A stretch of DNA of 64,000 bases from Lineus longissimus (GCF_910592395.1 NC_088321.1:12092001-12156000); one strand, 5' to 3'. Counted from the stretch's first letter, positions 51,460 through 64,000 are shown. Numbers and translations: made by a program. Notes: generated from the letters alone by a model not told the origin.

Positions 51460-51630
51460 ATGAAGGTAATAATCTTCTTAGTAACCATGACGATTGCGAT
51501 AGATTTGTACACCGCGCGCCCTCTCGTGGGAAACTTGGTACTCTGCTGGACGCGAACGATAATCAATCCTGCATACGCATATGAATTTAGGAACACTGCA
51601 CCATGCAATACTGCAAGTTATTTTCTGTAG
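51460..51630 (+). CDS. Small ORF with signal-like start, unidentified
   Basis: Fifty-six codons from ATG; the first 17 are hydrophobic (MKVIIFLVTMTIAI). Two Cys follow. It lies upstream of A6 on the opposite strand and has no homologue in the window, so it may be chance. Confidence 0.15.
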   Translation: MKVIIFLVTMTIAIDLYTARPLVGNLVLCWTRTIINPAYAYEFRNTAPCNTASYFL

Positions 51631-52334
51631 ATATATTGAGGTTCGTAAATGCATTTGTAATATATGTGTCGTTCTGTGTAGGTGTAACAGAATAACTGAA
51701 AGTGTGCATGTGACGCAAAATACTGCACAAGATGAACGTGCACTTCGACTTGTAAGTGGAGTGGCATCATCAAATTATGGACTACACAGCTACAGTACTC
51801 CAGACATAGAATCTTCCTCAGTGATTAATATCAAGCTAATGTTACCCCAGTAACAGTACACTTATCTTTACCATCATTGTCGAATGCCAAAAGCATATAC
51901 ATGTACATGTAACTTGTTCAGCCATTGCACATTTTTTAAAACTTATGACCGAGTATAGATAGCCATTCGCAAGGGTTGCTCTTGAAGACACGACCAATAC
52001 AAACAAAATGATACCTCTCTAATCTTCACCTACTGTAATAACTGAACTACTGCGATATCTGTGAAAGGACAAAGCTATGCAAAGTCATATATTATTCTCA
52101 ATTTTCTTAATTGATCACGTAGATTGTTATGGGCACTCAGCCTTCCTTTTGATTTTTAATCAAAATTCAATTTTTTAATCAGCTTGGATAACTTATTTTG
52201 CTTGCGGTGAATATTAATTAGAATGGGCTGGAAATGAAACAATTCAGGCAGAAGCAATCCGATAAGTTCAACGATTAATGCATCAGAGCTAATTCAATCA
52301 CAAAAAGCCCCGCCCCCCATATTCAAAATTAGAA

Positions 52335-52553
52335 CTAAGAGCTAGTTAAACTTTCTTCTTTAACTAAGATTATACAAACGCTGTCGGGCTTTTGATCTTG
52401 AATCTCTCGCACGGTAATGAGGCAGTGATCCCACCCACCACGCCCTTTGTCGTCCGTTGGATTCGCGGCTTGTATCCTGTTCTGCATCGCACTGGTTCCA
52501 ATGTCCACGTACAAGACTTGCTTACAGTCGAGAGATTGTTTTAAAAGGGACAC
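52335..52553 (-). CDS. Candidate coding fragment, unidentified
   Basis: Minus-strand open frame of 72 codons with protein-like composition (VLYVDIGTSAMQNRIQAAN, GGWDHCLITVREIQ). No ATG context or splice partner is clear; possibly a fragment of a decayed gene. Confidence 0.18.
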   Translation of the reverse strand: MSLLKQSLDCKQVLYVDIGTSAMQNRIQAANPTDDKGRGGWDHCLITVREIQDQKPDSVCIILVKEESLTSS

Positions 52554-52716
52554 TCAAACAACTCTAAGCTGCTCTCAAACAAAAGCACAAGGAGATCCTA
52601 GAATCCGGAGAATCCAACAACAGGCTCGGCCCGGCCTGTGACGTCGAAAGTTATGATCGAGAAACATGTATAAAGGGTAGGTTTAGCGATAGTGTTTTTT
52701 TGTTTCACTGTAGTAG

Positions 52717-52842
52717 AGAGTTTTCGCATAGCCCCCGAAACGTCAACACCAACGCCTATCACATTGTTCGACATCGTGATCAGGAAGTTGAACATTGGGA
52801 CAGGCGTTCACGTGTGCGTTTCGGGGGCTTTGCGAAAACTCT
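52717..52842 (+). mobile_element. Hairpin element, 126 bp
   Basis: Inverted repeat: AGAGTTTTCGCATAGCCCCC at the left and GGGGGCTTTGCGAAAACTCT at the right. The symmetry continues inwards with AACGCCTATC against GACAGGCGTT. No ORF. A MITE-like foldback; target duplication not clear. Confidence 0.7.
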
Positions 52843-53763
52843 ATTGAATGATGTGATCCCGATGCATGCAATGTTCCACTTCTTTTGGTGCAAATCGACG
52901 TGAAATCGCTGAACACTGTCGCATGCGTTGTCGGAATCGCATTATTCTGTAGAAACGTTCAGGGATTACGGAAGATTTCCACTACACTCGATTGCGACAA
53001 CGTACGCGTTTCGACTTTTTTATCATACGCCCTTCTGCACACCCAATCACCCAAACAAACACTTTGATTATGTGATTATGCAAACCATGGGCGATCTAGG
53101 CAAAATCGCAATCAGTGGATGCTGCCCTAGGTTAGGTTTGCACTGAATGCGATTTCGCGTAGATTTTACAACGCATGAATGTTTTGCATTGATGAGGTAC
53201 AGTGTAGAGTGCTACGTATAAACCCAGCACACTATTAACGCATGCGTTTTTGAGTTTGGCCTTATATACACCGACTGCATTTTTGCATGAATTCCATAAC
53301 GCATGCGGATTTTGCACCTGATTCATTGTACATGTGTGGGAGTGCAGTGCAGCGTGAAATAACTATCGCATGCGTTGTCGCGATCTTATTCTGTGCAAAC
53401 CTACCCTCGAGATGTGACGTGTTGACGATTATTCGAATCGTGTCCTTCGGTCCTCTATTAATAAATGAATCATACACTCATTGCAATATCGATTGATTCA
53501 AAATCGATAGAGAAGTAACCAGGTACAAGTGTGTTTTTTATGTAATTGTTAAAAATCGATACGCTTGATCCTGATCAATAGTTTACTAGCTGCGATTTAC
53601 AGTGTAATGCTGCAATGGAAAAATATGTTGCATAAGAACAGTACGGGGATTGGGGTGTTGTTATGATAAAAGGATCTTAGACCTGAGAGAAACTTAGGTA
53701 ATAAAAATGCTGTGAGAATGTAAGAAGGATATTGTACACTTTTTGACAGGGTGACCATATCCC

Positions 53764-54942
53764 CGAATTTCCAAAGTCAAAAGTTACTTCCACTACAACG
53801 CGGGGAATTTCCGATAGGGTCTAAAGTTACTTCCAGTACATCAATTCGAATTTCCAATGGGGTCTAAAGTTACTTCCAGTACATCAATGCTAATTTCCAA
53901 TGGGGTCTAAAGTTACTTCCAGTACATCAATGCTAATTTCCGATGGGGTCTAAAGTTACTTCCAGTACATCGATGCGATTTTCCAATGGGGTCTAAAGTT
54001 ACTTCCAGTACATCAATGTGAATTTCCAATGGGGTATAAAGTTACTTCCGGTACATCAATGCGAATGTCCAATGGGGTCTAAAGTTACTTCCAGTACATC
54101 AATGCGAATGTCCAATGGGGTCTAAAGTTACTTCCAGTACATCAATGTGAATTTCCAATGGGGTCTAAAGTTACTTCCAGTACATCAACGCGAATTTCCA
54201 ATGGGGTCTAAAGTTACTTCCAGTACATCAATGCTAATTTCCAATGGGGTCTAAAGTTACTTCCAGTACATCAATGCGAATTTCCAATGGGGTCTAAAGT
54301 TACTTCCGGTACATCAATGCGAATGTCCAATGGGGTCTAAAGTTACTTCCAGTACATCAATGCGAATTTCCAATGGGGTCTAAAGTTACTTCCGGTACAT
54401 CAATGCGAATTTCCAATGGGGTCTAAAGTTACTTCCAGTACATCAATGCGAATTTCCAATGGGGTCTAAAGTTACTTCCAGTACATCAATGCGAATTTCC
54501 AATGGGGTCTAAAGTTACTTCCAGTACATCAATGCGAATTTCCAATGGGGTCTAAAGTTACTTCCGGTACATCAATGCGAATGTCCAATGGGGTCTAAAG
54601 TTACTTCCAGTACATCAATGCGAATTTCCAATGGGGTCTAAAGTTACTTCCAGTACATCAATGCGAATTTCCAATGGGGTCTAAAGTTACTTCCAGTACA
54701 TCAATGCGAATTTCCAATGGGGTCTAAAGTTACTTCCAGTACATCAATGCGAATTTCCAATGGGGTCTAAAGTTACTTCCGGTACATCAATGTGAATTTC
54801 CAATGGGGTCTAAAGTTACTTCCAGTACATCAATGCGAATTTCCAATGGGGTCTAAAATTACTTCGACTACAGCACTGCAACTGTTCAATTGGGTCTATG
54901 CGTTACTTCCATTACAGCAATGCGAATTTCCAATGGGGTCTT
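53764..54942 (+). repeat. 43-bp minisatellite, about 27 copies
   Basis: The unit is TCTAAAGTTACTTCCAGTAC followed by ATCAATGCGAATTTCCAATG and GGG. Most copies are near identical; the edges (53764-53850 and 54856-54942) are diverged. Variants CGGTAC plus AATGTCC recur at 54049, 54307 and 54565, exactly 258 bp apart, so part of the array has expanded as a six-unit block. The period is not a multiple of three and there is no long ORF. Confidence 0.95.
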
Positions 54943-55643
54943 ATTTTTAGGTTTTCAATGGTTTAACGTTTGCATTCTTAATATTGCGTATGTACGTATC
55001 GCTGGACATTTTTCAATCTATTGAGCAAAAACGTGGTGAAATTTAAAGTTTAGTTTGGAATTTTCTAATTGACTGTCAATAGAAACTTCGACAACGCAAA
55101 GACAATTACCATTAATTCTTGTAGTTCCACAGTATTAGCAAAGGGTTATCAGTGAAAATCTTGATAATATCGACCCCCTCGAAACATCTCTCGTTAGTCG
55201 ACAGGCGCAAATCGGCAATGGCAAATAAACGCAGTGTATGTGGCCCGAAGGGGAGTAAAATCCCGCGTCGCGTATTTGAATTGTAAACATACACATCGAC
55301 ACAATCCAGGCCTTGATCTAACCTTTATTGACGATACTATTTGACGCTGGTCAATCCAAAATCTGGAAGAATCCGAAACGGAAGTAGATCTTGAATTACA
55401 AGCAGGTCACAGGAAATACGAGGAAACTGATCTCGTTTCCCGGCAAACTTTATTGCTATGAATATATGCATCTCATGAAAATGAATGACCTGTATTGAAT
55501 TGATGATGATGATGTCTGTGGATAAGATCGCCTTGGCGTAGTAGCTGTCACTTTTTTGTTATTGATGCCACCAATATGCTCATGTGACATGTCTTAGATT
55601 GGCAATCGATGATTGCGGTGTTGGCTGATAAAATCGTCATGGC

Positions 55644-55798
55644 GCGTTGAGTGTGTATGCCTTTCAAATCAAGTATAACATTTTTAAATTAACTAATTTT
55701 CGCAGATTTTGCGAATAACCAGCGTTGACTGTGTATGCCTTTCAAATCAAGTATAACATTTTTAAATTAACTAATTTTCGCAGATTTTGCGAATAACC
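55644..55798 (+). repeat. 78-bp direct duplication
   Basis: GCGTTGAGTGTGTATGCC to AATAACCA (55644-55721) is repeated at 55722-55798 with very few differences. Confidence 0.9.
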
Positions 55799-56090
55799 TA
55801 ATTATGCAGTATACACGTCACCAAAATAGTATTCTTTTGATTTGATAAACGGGAAATTTTCGTCAAATGCTCATTATACGTTTATCACTCCTTGAGACCA
55901 AACATCACTTTATAAACCAAGCCTCTCAACCCTTCTACAGAGTTGCTACAAAAAAAACACGTTGATGCGAGAGCCTAATCCGCTGATGGTCAAAAGGCCC
56001 CTGCTGCAACTGGCTTTGGAGCTGTACTGTATCGCTATCTTCGTCTGGAAAATACTCAAACGGAAGTGACATCCCATAGAAAAATAGTGG

Positions 56091-56251
56091 TGTGCAAGGG
56101 ATAGTAGTCCTAGGGCTGATAGTCCGTGTAACAATAGCCCGCATTGCTAAATGTTTTGGTTAGGGTTAGCGGTACAATAGATCATGCTGCTTAATTGGTC
56201 AAATACAATGCTACCGGACTATGACTCCAGGGGGACTATATCCGCTGTCAC
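56091..56251 (+). mobile_element. 161-bp MITE, copy 2
   Basis: Near-identical reverse complement of 26398-26558, flanked by the 5-bp duplication AGTGG (56086-56090 and 56252-56256). The inner part contains GGTTAGGGTTAGCGG. Confidence 0.88.
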
Positions 56252-57512
56252 AGTGGTACCGATTGATGGTGACAATGATTTCTTATAATTGGAATGATCA
56301 GTTTGAAGTCGATCGCTAATGGAGAAGTTCGATCCTTTAATTGCTATCTTACCTACTCATTTCGTGGGATCAACTATCAAATTGACACGGATCAACATGG
56401 CTAAGTTCAAATGTACTTAGACATGAATGACGTGTTTAAGATGTACGTAGAGTATCTAAGATACACTGTGCTCGCCATAACAGAGATATTCAGATCTTGA
56501 TCGAGAATGAGAACAAGTTCGAGTTTGGTTTCTCTGGTTGTCAACATATAAATGGTCGTTTATTTTTTATTGATCAGTAGCTGTATTGTTTCTAGTGATA
56601 CCAAGCATTGACAATGCATTATGTTGACGCAATTTCAACAACAGGGAGACAGCGTTATACTTGTGGTCATGCCAAGCTGCATCGGATCAACACGTGGACC
56701 TCTCAACTGAAGATTTTTTCAGGGGTGTAGCGGGGGAAAGGCATGCAGGGCCCCGAGGAAGTACATGCAAACCAAAAAAATGTGTTTTTGACCATTAGTC
56801 ATTTGCATCGACAGCAGATTAAAAAAGGGACCCAAACATGATAGGATAATGGGCTTCTAGTCATGAATGCGTACAACGAATACAATTTCTGCGTGGCTGC
56901 CTGTCAACCGCCGAGAAATATCGTGCTTCTATTTTGCAAATAAAAAAAATCAATTCAACAACTTCGATGTTGTTTTTGTTTGTGGGAATTATCAATGTCA
57001 TTCAATTTACCCAATCATATTTTTGGGTATTTCATCTATTTTGGCAAGTTGAGGTCATTTATGTAATCCGCCATTTACCCTGCTGTTGATTGAGTTCTTG
57101 TGCCATTCATGATGAGACCAGTACTACCAAACTAAACTAATACAAATGCTCCACGAAGAAAACATCAACATTTGTCGTTCGCAGTTTTTAGTCCAGCATA
57201 TATGAAATACAAATAAATAAATGATGAAAATGTCAGATTTTATGCAGCGTCTTCTAGAAGTTAGGCTAAAGAGCATCACTGCCACTATCATCCCAATAGC
57301 TCGTTCTCATCATCGTATATTGAATCATTTTGAGATACATTGTAGTCCTCAAACAAATTGGTGTTCCATGTTCTAGTTATATCATTCAGAATACGTCTAT
57401 AACAACCTCATTTCCAGATAATTAAACACAAATATATTTCGTCGATATTTCGTCGATCACCGTGTTTAATTTGAAACCATCATTTCCTTTTTTAAGGACT
57501 ATAATATTATAT

Positions 57513-57735
57513 GTAAGTCGGAAAGCCTGAAACCGCCGTATACAATATTTCTGAATTGTTAGTCCAGTGCAGACCATTATGCAGCTCGGAAAGCCTGAAA
57601 CCGTCTTACCTTTCTAGGTTATGCAAGTGGTGCAGGTGATCTTTGTACGTCGGAAACCCTGAAGCCATTGCACCTTCCCTACGTTAGTCCAGTGAATGCC
57701 ATATTTCTAAGTCGGAAACCCTGATCGAAACAGTC
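57513..57735 (+). repeat. Degenerate repeats with GTCGGAAAGCCTGAAACCG core
   Basis: CGGAAAGCCTGAAACCG or CGGAAACCCTGA occurs four times at roughly 60-80 bp spacing, with TTAGTCCAGTG between copies. Confidence 0.6.
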
Positions 57736-58270
57736 TAACAGCCGTCTATTATTATTCGCGAAATCTGCGAAAATATTACGACCCGAAAAATGGAGCATAT
57801 GCATTTGATTGTACCGAATCACTTCAATCATTGTATTATAAATACTCGGTCATGACGATGTCATTTGTAGAAGACAACTACTCAGTAGAATTTCACTCAG
57901 AAGTTGATCGATCTACAATCATCGTAATTTCATTCAAACCGTCATCCGATTGGGCCAGCGTGATGCTTAATGATTGCCTTGAAAACTGATTTAGCTGGTG
58001 ATTTGATTGGGGGAGTAAAAAATGCGTGATGAGGAGCCATGTCATCTATATGACCTGTTCAAAAGAGGATGAACAATATGTTAGATCGAATCAACACAGT
58101 GAAAACCTAGTGATGTTTATAATTTCAGCGAGTAGTCTCTTTCTTGATGGCACCGAGTATCATTTCGTTTCAGCAGTCGCTTAAGAAAACTCTGTTTAAG
58201 GACTTTAATGAACCAGGATTGTTTTCCCCTTGATGAAAACCATACATGTTCATCCAGAAACACAATCCTG

Positions 58271-58348
58271 GGTTCTCCCCGAGATCGAACCCGGGCCATA
58301 TATATGACGTGGTATCCAGTAGTATTAACCACTAGGCTTTGAGGATCC
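58271..58348 (-). tRNA. tRNA-like element (tRNA-derived SINE head or tRNA pseudogene)
   Basis: On the minus strand, AAGCCTAGTGG (58339-58329) matches the A-box consensus at 10 of 11 sites and GGTTCGATCTC (58291-58281) matches the B-box at 10 of 11, with about 36 bases between them. A T-arm-like stem is present, but the acceptor pairing is imperfect and I cannot build a clean anticodon arm. It is more likely a SINE head or pseudogene than a working tRNA. Confidence 0.5.
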
Positions 58349-58929
58349 TCGACGTATTTTTTTAAACGGGCGTGACATTTTTGGGGGATTAGAGTACAAC
58401 TATTTACTAATCTCCTTGTTGATGACTGACAAAAGCACCCTGTGAAAAAAATCCTACTAATCGAAAATGTCAGAGACATTCTAGATGAGCTGGAGAAACG
58501 TACAAAGGCAAATTATTATCTTATCATCTTCAACTGACAGGCGATATAATTGTTGTCGTTTTTCAATTCGGTACAGGTGTCGGAAATGAAGTGATTCTCT
58601 CTGACAGCGGAGCAATTTTAGAATCGGAAGACATCCTCACAGTTGGTAGTTGATACTCCTTTCGAGCGATTATGTTTTACTAGAGTTTGTGAGAAAAAAA
58701 AGAATTATTTCACGCTAGCTTCCCGGCATGGATGGGGCTTCGATTATTAAACGTCAAAAACCCCAATAGGATTTGTTATAAGGTTCTTACAATGTAGCAA
58801 AAAAACCTATTTGGTTTCATAAATTTATTCGCAAAGTCAGACGACATCGAAATCACCTAAATATCTTGTGTTGAAAATATGATATCAATCATATGCAGAC
58901 AAGAATATTTAATCACGTATGTTTTTTCT

Positions 58930-59025
58930 CTCTTTTTTGCCATTTTTTTCGAAACAGCAATTTTTGCTGCTGACGTTTCTCAAACCCCGTCACGGTGACT
59001 TCATTAGAACGTAGGTTAATGGAGT
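58930..59025 (-). pseudogene. Possible retroelement tail relic
   Basis: The minus strand reads NEVTVTGFEKRQQQKLLFRK in one frame, from GAAGTCACCGTGACGGGGTT on. This resembles the region just after the coding end of some marine invertebrate retroelements. Similarity is from memory of the pattern only. Confidence 0.25.
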
Positions 59026-61847
59026 GTCAATTTTCGAGTAATGATCTAATCTAGTCTAACAGAATGATGATTTTTAGCTATTTTTGTTCTTTGAAGTCCG
59101 CGCAATTGGGCGTAAAACTACAAAATCGTAGCGCATGCGTTGTCGTCATCGCAGTGGAACCTGACCTAAATGGAAGGGGTACTTTCATGATCAAATATTA
59201 ACTGTCGACCCGTCAATTTATCTGAACATACGCAAAACGTTGCGAAAGTGATAAGTACTGCATACATGACTAAAATCGTGCAAAAATATTTCAATTGTGA
59301 CCAAATACTGTATGTTGATTATGATGATAAAGGTTGTGCGTGTCAATTGAATCGGGTTGGATCAACCGCTATGATACCGGTATTTCGCGCGCCTGTGGTA
59401 TATTACTCTAATAGCATAGAGCTATCGAGATCCGTGTTCAGACAAATGGTAAATCGATGTATTTCAAAATCGCGTACCTAAATAATGCGAAAAGGTACCG
59501 ACAATGACAGAAGATTGCCATAGTATAATGAAGCCTCTTTTTTCTGTGTACAACAAAACACGTTGACAAAAAAACTATCGTCGGTGATGATAATATGCCC
59601 CTTATAGTCCCTTTACAAAACAAAAACGTCACGGGGAAACCAGTTTAGAAGTGAACGGACCAATGCGTGCATATACCGTAAGAGCTTTCGCTCAGTGAAC
59701 ACCTCGTATCCCCAAACTTCTTAATCAGCTTATAGCCGCCGCGGGTTTCCGTATCATGACCGCCCAATCAAGAAGAGATACTGTCCGCATTCAGAGAAAT
59801 CCTTAATCGATCAAGAATTTCCCACTAGAATGCCACAATATATCTGGAGCGATCACAGTATTCATTGATGACCACAAACCGACAAGAAGATCAATGATCA
59901 TTTTATAGAATTGTCCGCGCATTGCCACACTATGAGCGCTGAGGCTGAAATCGCATTGGAAAATCCCTATTCAGGATGTTTAAGATACAGGAGGCGTCGC
60001 GCTAATGGCGCTTTTCTCTAAGTGCAAAACCCATTTTAGTATAGCCTAATGATTTATACCAGCGTTTCCAGCTAGCTTAGACGCTTCGAATTCCCTTTCC
60101 CCGACACATAAAGGCTACGTCTCAATCTATTGATCAGAATCTCAGACGAATACTAATATAAAGGTGAGCCAAGAATGAAGTATTTGCCGCAAGAGTGCGA
60201 AAATGTTAGGGTTTCATTGATGATTACAAACCGACGGTAAGATTGATTCTGCTTCCATGAGATTGTAGAAGCATTTTTGCTAACCGGATCAGGTGGGGAG
60301 TCTTGCTCTAGATCGACGACTCGAATCTGTTCAAATTTACCCAAACCATTTACCAGTTTGGCGAAGCATTGTAAATGAGAGACAGTCTGATTATGGATAC
60401 AAACTCCACTATGACAATCACACACTTGTATAACGGGAAGGTATCGTGCCGTGATCCCTTTCTTTGTGATTCAGGGTTGTCAATTCCACTCCACTATCAA
60501 AGGGGTAACCCTCAAAGGGATTATATCGCGGCCGCTGAGTATGTGCTCCTGTTTCCCCAAGATAGCAATTACATTGTCAATGGATCAGGCCTTAGTCCTG
60601 GCGAAACGGGCAACAAAAAACAACCTTAACTAAATTTGTTACACAGGTACTTTATTGTATTCATGATAGGACGGGTGATATCTGAAAAGCGTCCCCTAGA
60701 GGTCTTCATCATAACCACTCATATTTTGGCCACAATGTTCTTGGCGGTTGCTAATTATAGTGAGCACGGTGATGTCATACTTACCTCTAACCTAAACGCC
60801 GGGAAACGGGAAGCCCATGATTCCTCCGAACATAGAAAGCAAAATTACGAGTGCCGAATGAACTCGCCCTGGACTTTACTTAAGAGATCTTCGTCGTTCG
60901 TATGGCAAAACAGGTGTAGACGTTTGAAAACTCCCTGAAGAGAATGACTAGGAAATGACAGCACTATGCGCTTTAATCTCTGGGCTATTGACGGCCATAA
61001 CCTATTGAAAAGAGTGACATAATTCGTCAGAATACGACAGTGTTGGACACCGTTTCGGGGAGGACGCTTTCTACTTATACACCGACCTGCAGTAACATGA
61101 GGACATCACACGAGCGATCTAATACATTTCTTTGTGAGATCATTGCTAACACCCCAAATCGATAGTTTCCAGATGGTTCGTCAAGATATCACATGCCAGA
61201 CATGGTAATACTATTGACATATATTTTACAATCAATTCGCAGGTCAGTGGCTAATTCATTCAGCTCTGTTGACTCTGTCTAGCGTAACTCAAGGATGGTG
61301 ACAGACAACTCAATAATTGATATTATATTCATATTATCCTTTGGCTACATGTGAAATCCCACTCACCAGGTGTAAAAAAGATTAGCCAGAAACCTTTCTG
61401 CTATTGAAGCTTGTAGCAATGACGCTTTTTTCCTTGATCCACATAAAACACATCCAGCCAGAGTAAGCCATGATTGTTATTTTGAACCTGACGATAATTA
61501 TTTTACCAAACACACGACTCCGGAGAAAACAAATTAAAGTAAAAAAGTTGATTTGGAAAACTGAAAGAAATTTGTAATCCGCCAAAATAAAAGTCATACG
61601 AGAGTTAAAATTAGAAAGCATTTCCTTTTCAGAATTTGGGCGAATTGTAAAAATAATCAGGTGTGATCATGAATTTTGGTGGGTTTGTAGTACAAGATAA
61701 GAGGTAACAGTATGTTGGGCTGTTCTCGTAGGGACACTAATGTTTAAAAAACGCTTTGGCGAGTGATGACAATTTTTAGAAAAAGGGGGAGACTATATCA
61801 AAATGTCTCATCGTTCTCACTTTAATTAGTGCTGAACATTGGCTTAG

Positions 61848-62106
61848 ATGGATGTCATCATTTTGAACAGCTTCAGTGAGAATCGATCAGTAGCAAGCAA
61901 CACTTCTATTTTTATGTTTAAAACATTGTTCAATTTTGAAAGTTTCAAGACTATCATTACACCCTGTAAAAAGAGGCAAGCAAACCTTTATGGCAGTCAT
62001 TGCAAAATATGCCTAGGTGACGATTCATTATTTGCCATGACATATTTTACAATGGAACGGGCTGAGTCTGCAAAAGAAGCTGCCTCAAGCAAAAGGAAAG
62101 AAAGAG
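61848..62106 (+). CDS. Candidate exon, unidentified
   Basis: An ATG-initiated frame runs to a good donor (GAAAGAG then GTAAGA, phase 1). The second half is protein-like with two close Cys (HCKICLGDD) and a charged helix-like segment (MERAESAKEAASSKRKERG). No splice partner is seen in the window. Not recognised. Confidence 0.22.
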
Positions 62107-64000
62107 GTAAGAAAATGACAATTTTCACCAAAACATCTCTCTTGACAAGTTTTATCTCTGAAAGAGATTGTAAACCTTTATGTTATTTTTGTATGGAATA
62201 AAGTAAAAGTTAGATGAAAAAAAACTACGGTTACTTATTTTTAATGGTGAAAAATATTATTTTCCATAACCAATACTTCTCTTGTAATATAGCCTCATTG
62301 AATACATGTGCTAAAAACAATTCTTCTTGACCGTAAACCATACACACTCCCTATCATATGACATATATCTAACGCTTAAAATGTACTCGTACAGGGTACA
62401 CTGATGAGAGAAAAATGCAACTTACCGTTGTGTACAGTACATCCGTGAAGAAATTTTGGAATCGACAGAGATAGAATCAATTTCTAACCATAAGATCATA
62501 GAATAACTTTGTTTCATGCGTCACCTTCAAAACATGAGGCAATGATCATCCGTACAAAATGAAAAAAAAAACACAAAATGCTCCTGAGTTGTTTTGAATT
62601 GTCGAGCAAATAGAATGATTGAATTCAATCCTTATCGAAAAAAAATCGATTGGAATCAGATTGGATTTGTAGCTTGATCCTCTTGAAACAGATTCTTACT
62701 AAAATATTGTAAGTATTGTGAATTCGGAACTGTGAGATCTTAACAACGAGTGGTATCGAGATTTTCGAATTTGGTGAGCACAATTCGGTTGTTTACTAGA
62801 CACAAGCGATCACACTTGCAATTACAAGATACACTTATAAAGTATCCTCTTAAATGAACGATATCATTGCAAAATAATCCGGAATTTGAATTGGGTCACA
62901 AAGGTATGATCCTTTTATTCTTATAACGGTAAAAAATACAAGCAATACAAGAAATGCACTCCACTTGCTATTCCAATATCCAACTCGTTAGGTTTAGCGT
63001 AGCTATAGCATGGCCTGCCAACGATTCATATAATACAAATTCGCGACAAAATTGTCCTTAATAAATCCACCAAATTAAAAAGTCAAGCTGGACGCAACTG
63101 GTTCGCATTGAAGTCAATCCTGGCTTGATAATCCCACAAGTAATGACTGGATCACACGTGAAGCTAAATAATGGCAAAGTTGAAGAAACCGCGATCCCAA
63201 AGTTAATCAGATGTCGCCATCATCAAATGACAAGTCGGATATTAGTAGTGATAGGGTTTTTACTGCTGGGAAGAATGCTCTACCGCTTTTCTTACCTTGT
63301 GTATGCGGTGATCTGGCATTGACATTTCTTAGCTTAGGTCTTTTGACGCTGCACGAATCTTCTTGAAGGAGTACCATGCTAAATGTGCGAGTTTTATTAC
63401 TATGCTATGCGCTGTGATATCTTCCTTAGACTGTCCTAGCCACGTTCATCAATGATCATAATAACCAATGAAATGGAAAAAATATCAGTTTGTACCAAAT
63501 CTTCTGAAGTCAGCTCGGCATTTCTCCTTGTGATGATAAGAATGACGAAATTGAAGAACTGAAGCTTGCCTCCTTTGTCATATATCGCCTAATCTTCAGA
63601 TGACAAGTACATTTAATACGTCTTGATTGCGTCATATGCAACTGGTAAGATTGCTAGACTGTTTTTCTTTCCTATAAGTGCCTCCGATGTTCTTACACAA
63701 GAAGCAGGCCATTCGTGGTCATTACGACCTAGCCTTTTCAACTGGAATGTCGCCATCTTACTGTTTTTAGGACGATAATGCAACTTGTAGAACTGGTGTT
63801 GTTTTTGTCCAATGTCTTTGAATAATATTGGTTTTCCATCACGGGGATTATTCTTAACAGGAGTGTGTCTCTTCAAAACAAAAGGTTATCTGAGACTATG
63901 TCAGTTCATATCACATAAAGAGTAAGTAGAAAGCATTTAAAATCGTTTGAAATACAGTTTACCCGTGATACATCAACTCGAATAGATAGATCACTGTATT

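Larger units (their letters stand above)
50867..53763. other. Intergenic upstream of A6
   Basis: Promoter side of A6 (first few hundred bases) and then sequence with the hairpin element at 52717-52842 and weak ORFs only. I see no clear TATA box. Confidence 0.5.
54943..58270. other. Intergenic, repeat-bearing
   Basis: Holds the 78-bp duplication, MITE copy 2 and the degenerate repeats at 57.5 kb. No coding region can be supported. Confidence 0.6.
58349..64000. other. Intergenic or intronic, no convincing gene
   Basis: Only short frames and the weak exon candidate at 61848-62106. The frames at 60153-60425 (minus), 60375-60629, 60636-60938 and 63613-63876 (minus) have no start, splice or homology support that I can see. 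Confidence 0.5.

Noticed and set aside
55501-55515. Short GATGAT run
   Set aside because: Simple low-complexity sequence; no array.
58117-58479. Minus-strand ATG frame of 120 codons
   Set aside because: It runs through the tRNA-like element and has no family resemblance.
63110-63130. EVNPG string near the start of the frame at 63125, like a 2A motif
   Set aside because: Short match in one frame with no flanking polyprotein; probably chance.

Overview
This window is eukaryotic, intron-containing and AT-rich. It is gene-poor apart from one gene family. GT-AG introns, secreted cysteine-rich proteins, many short non-autonomous DNA elements, a decayed retroelement tail and a tRNA-like B-box element point to an invertebrate animal, probably marine. 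The species cannot be fixed from the sequence, and I saw no operon, rRNA or CRISPR signal.

Positions 1-35381 are a head-to-tail tandem array of a roughly 9.4 kb unit: three full copies (phased at 1, 9406 and 18837) and a fourth (28228) that breaks off at about 35381. The array probably continues to the left of the window. Each unit carries one gene (A1-A4, plus strand). Exon 1 (306 nt) encodes a signal peptide and an apple/PAN-like cysteine-rich domain. A phase-0 intron of about 3 kb follows. The terminal exon (936 nt) encodes about 311 residues that look like a beta-propeller-type repeat protein. Between them lies a second candidate terminal exon (261 nt in all four copies, with a conserved AATAAA downstream), which would give a short Cys-rich isoform sharing exon 1. 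The intron also holds an array built around the palindrome AAACCTAGGTTT.

Two diverged relatives follow: A5 (plus, 38936-42956) and A6 (minus, 50866-46096). They are tail-to-tail and share the exon-1 cysteine pattern, the phase-0 junction and the C-terminal motifs. A6 has one extra phase-1 intron. The window therefore contains a six-member cluster of predicted secreted proteins. Its recent copies differ most in one patch of about 85 residues and show mosaic similarity, as expected for gene conversion or unequal exchange.

The rest is mostly non-genic. It holds foldback elements near 36.4, 39.8, 41.6 and 49.2 kb, a 161-bp MITE family (one copy inserted only in unit 3, one at 56.1 kb), a long inverted repeat at 43.7-44.1 kb, two related hairpin elements (40.5 and 52.7 kb), a 43-bp minisatellite with about 27 copies (53.8-54.9 kb), a 78-bp direct duplication, degenerate repeats and a tRNA-like element at 58.3 kb. 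From 58.4 kb to the end I found no convincing gene, only weak exon candidates.
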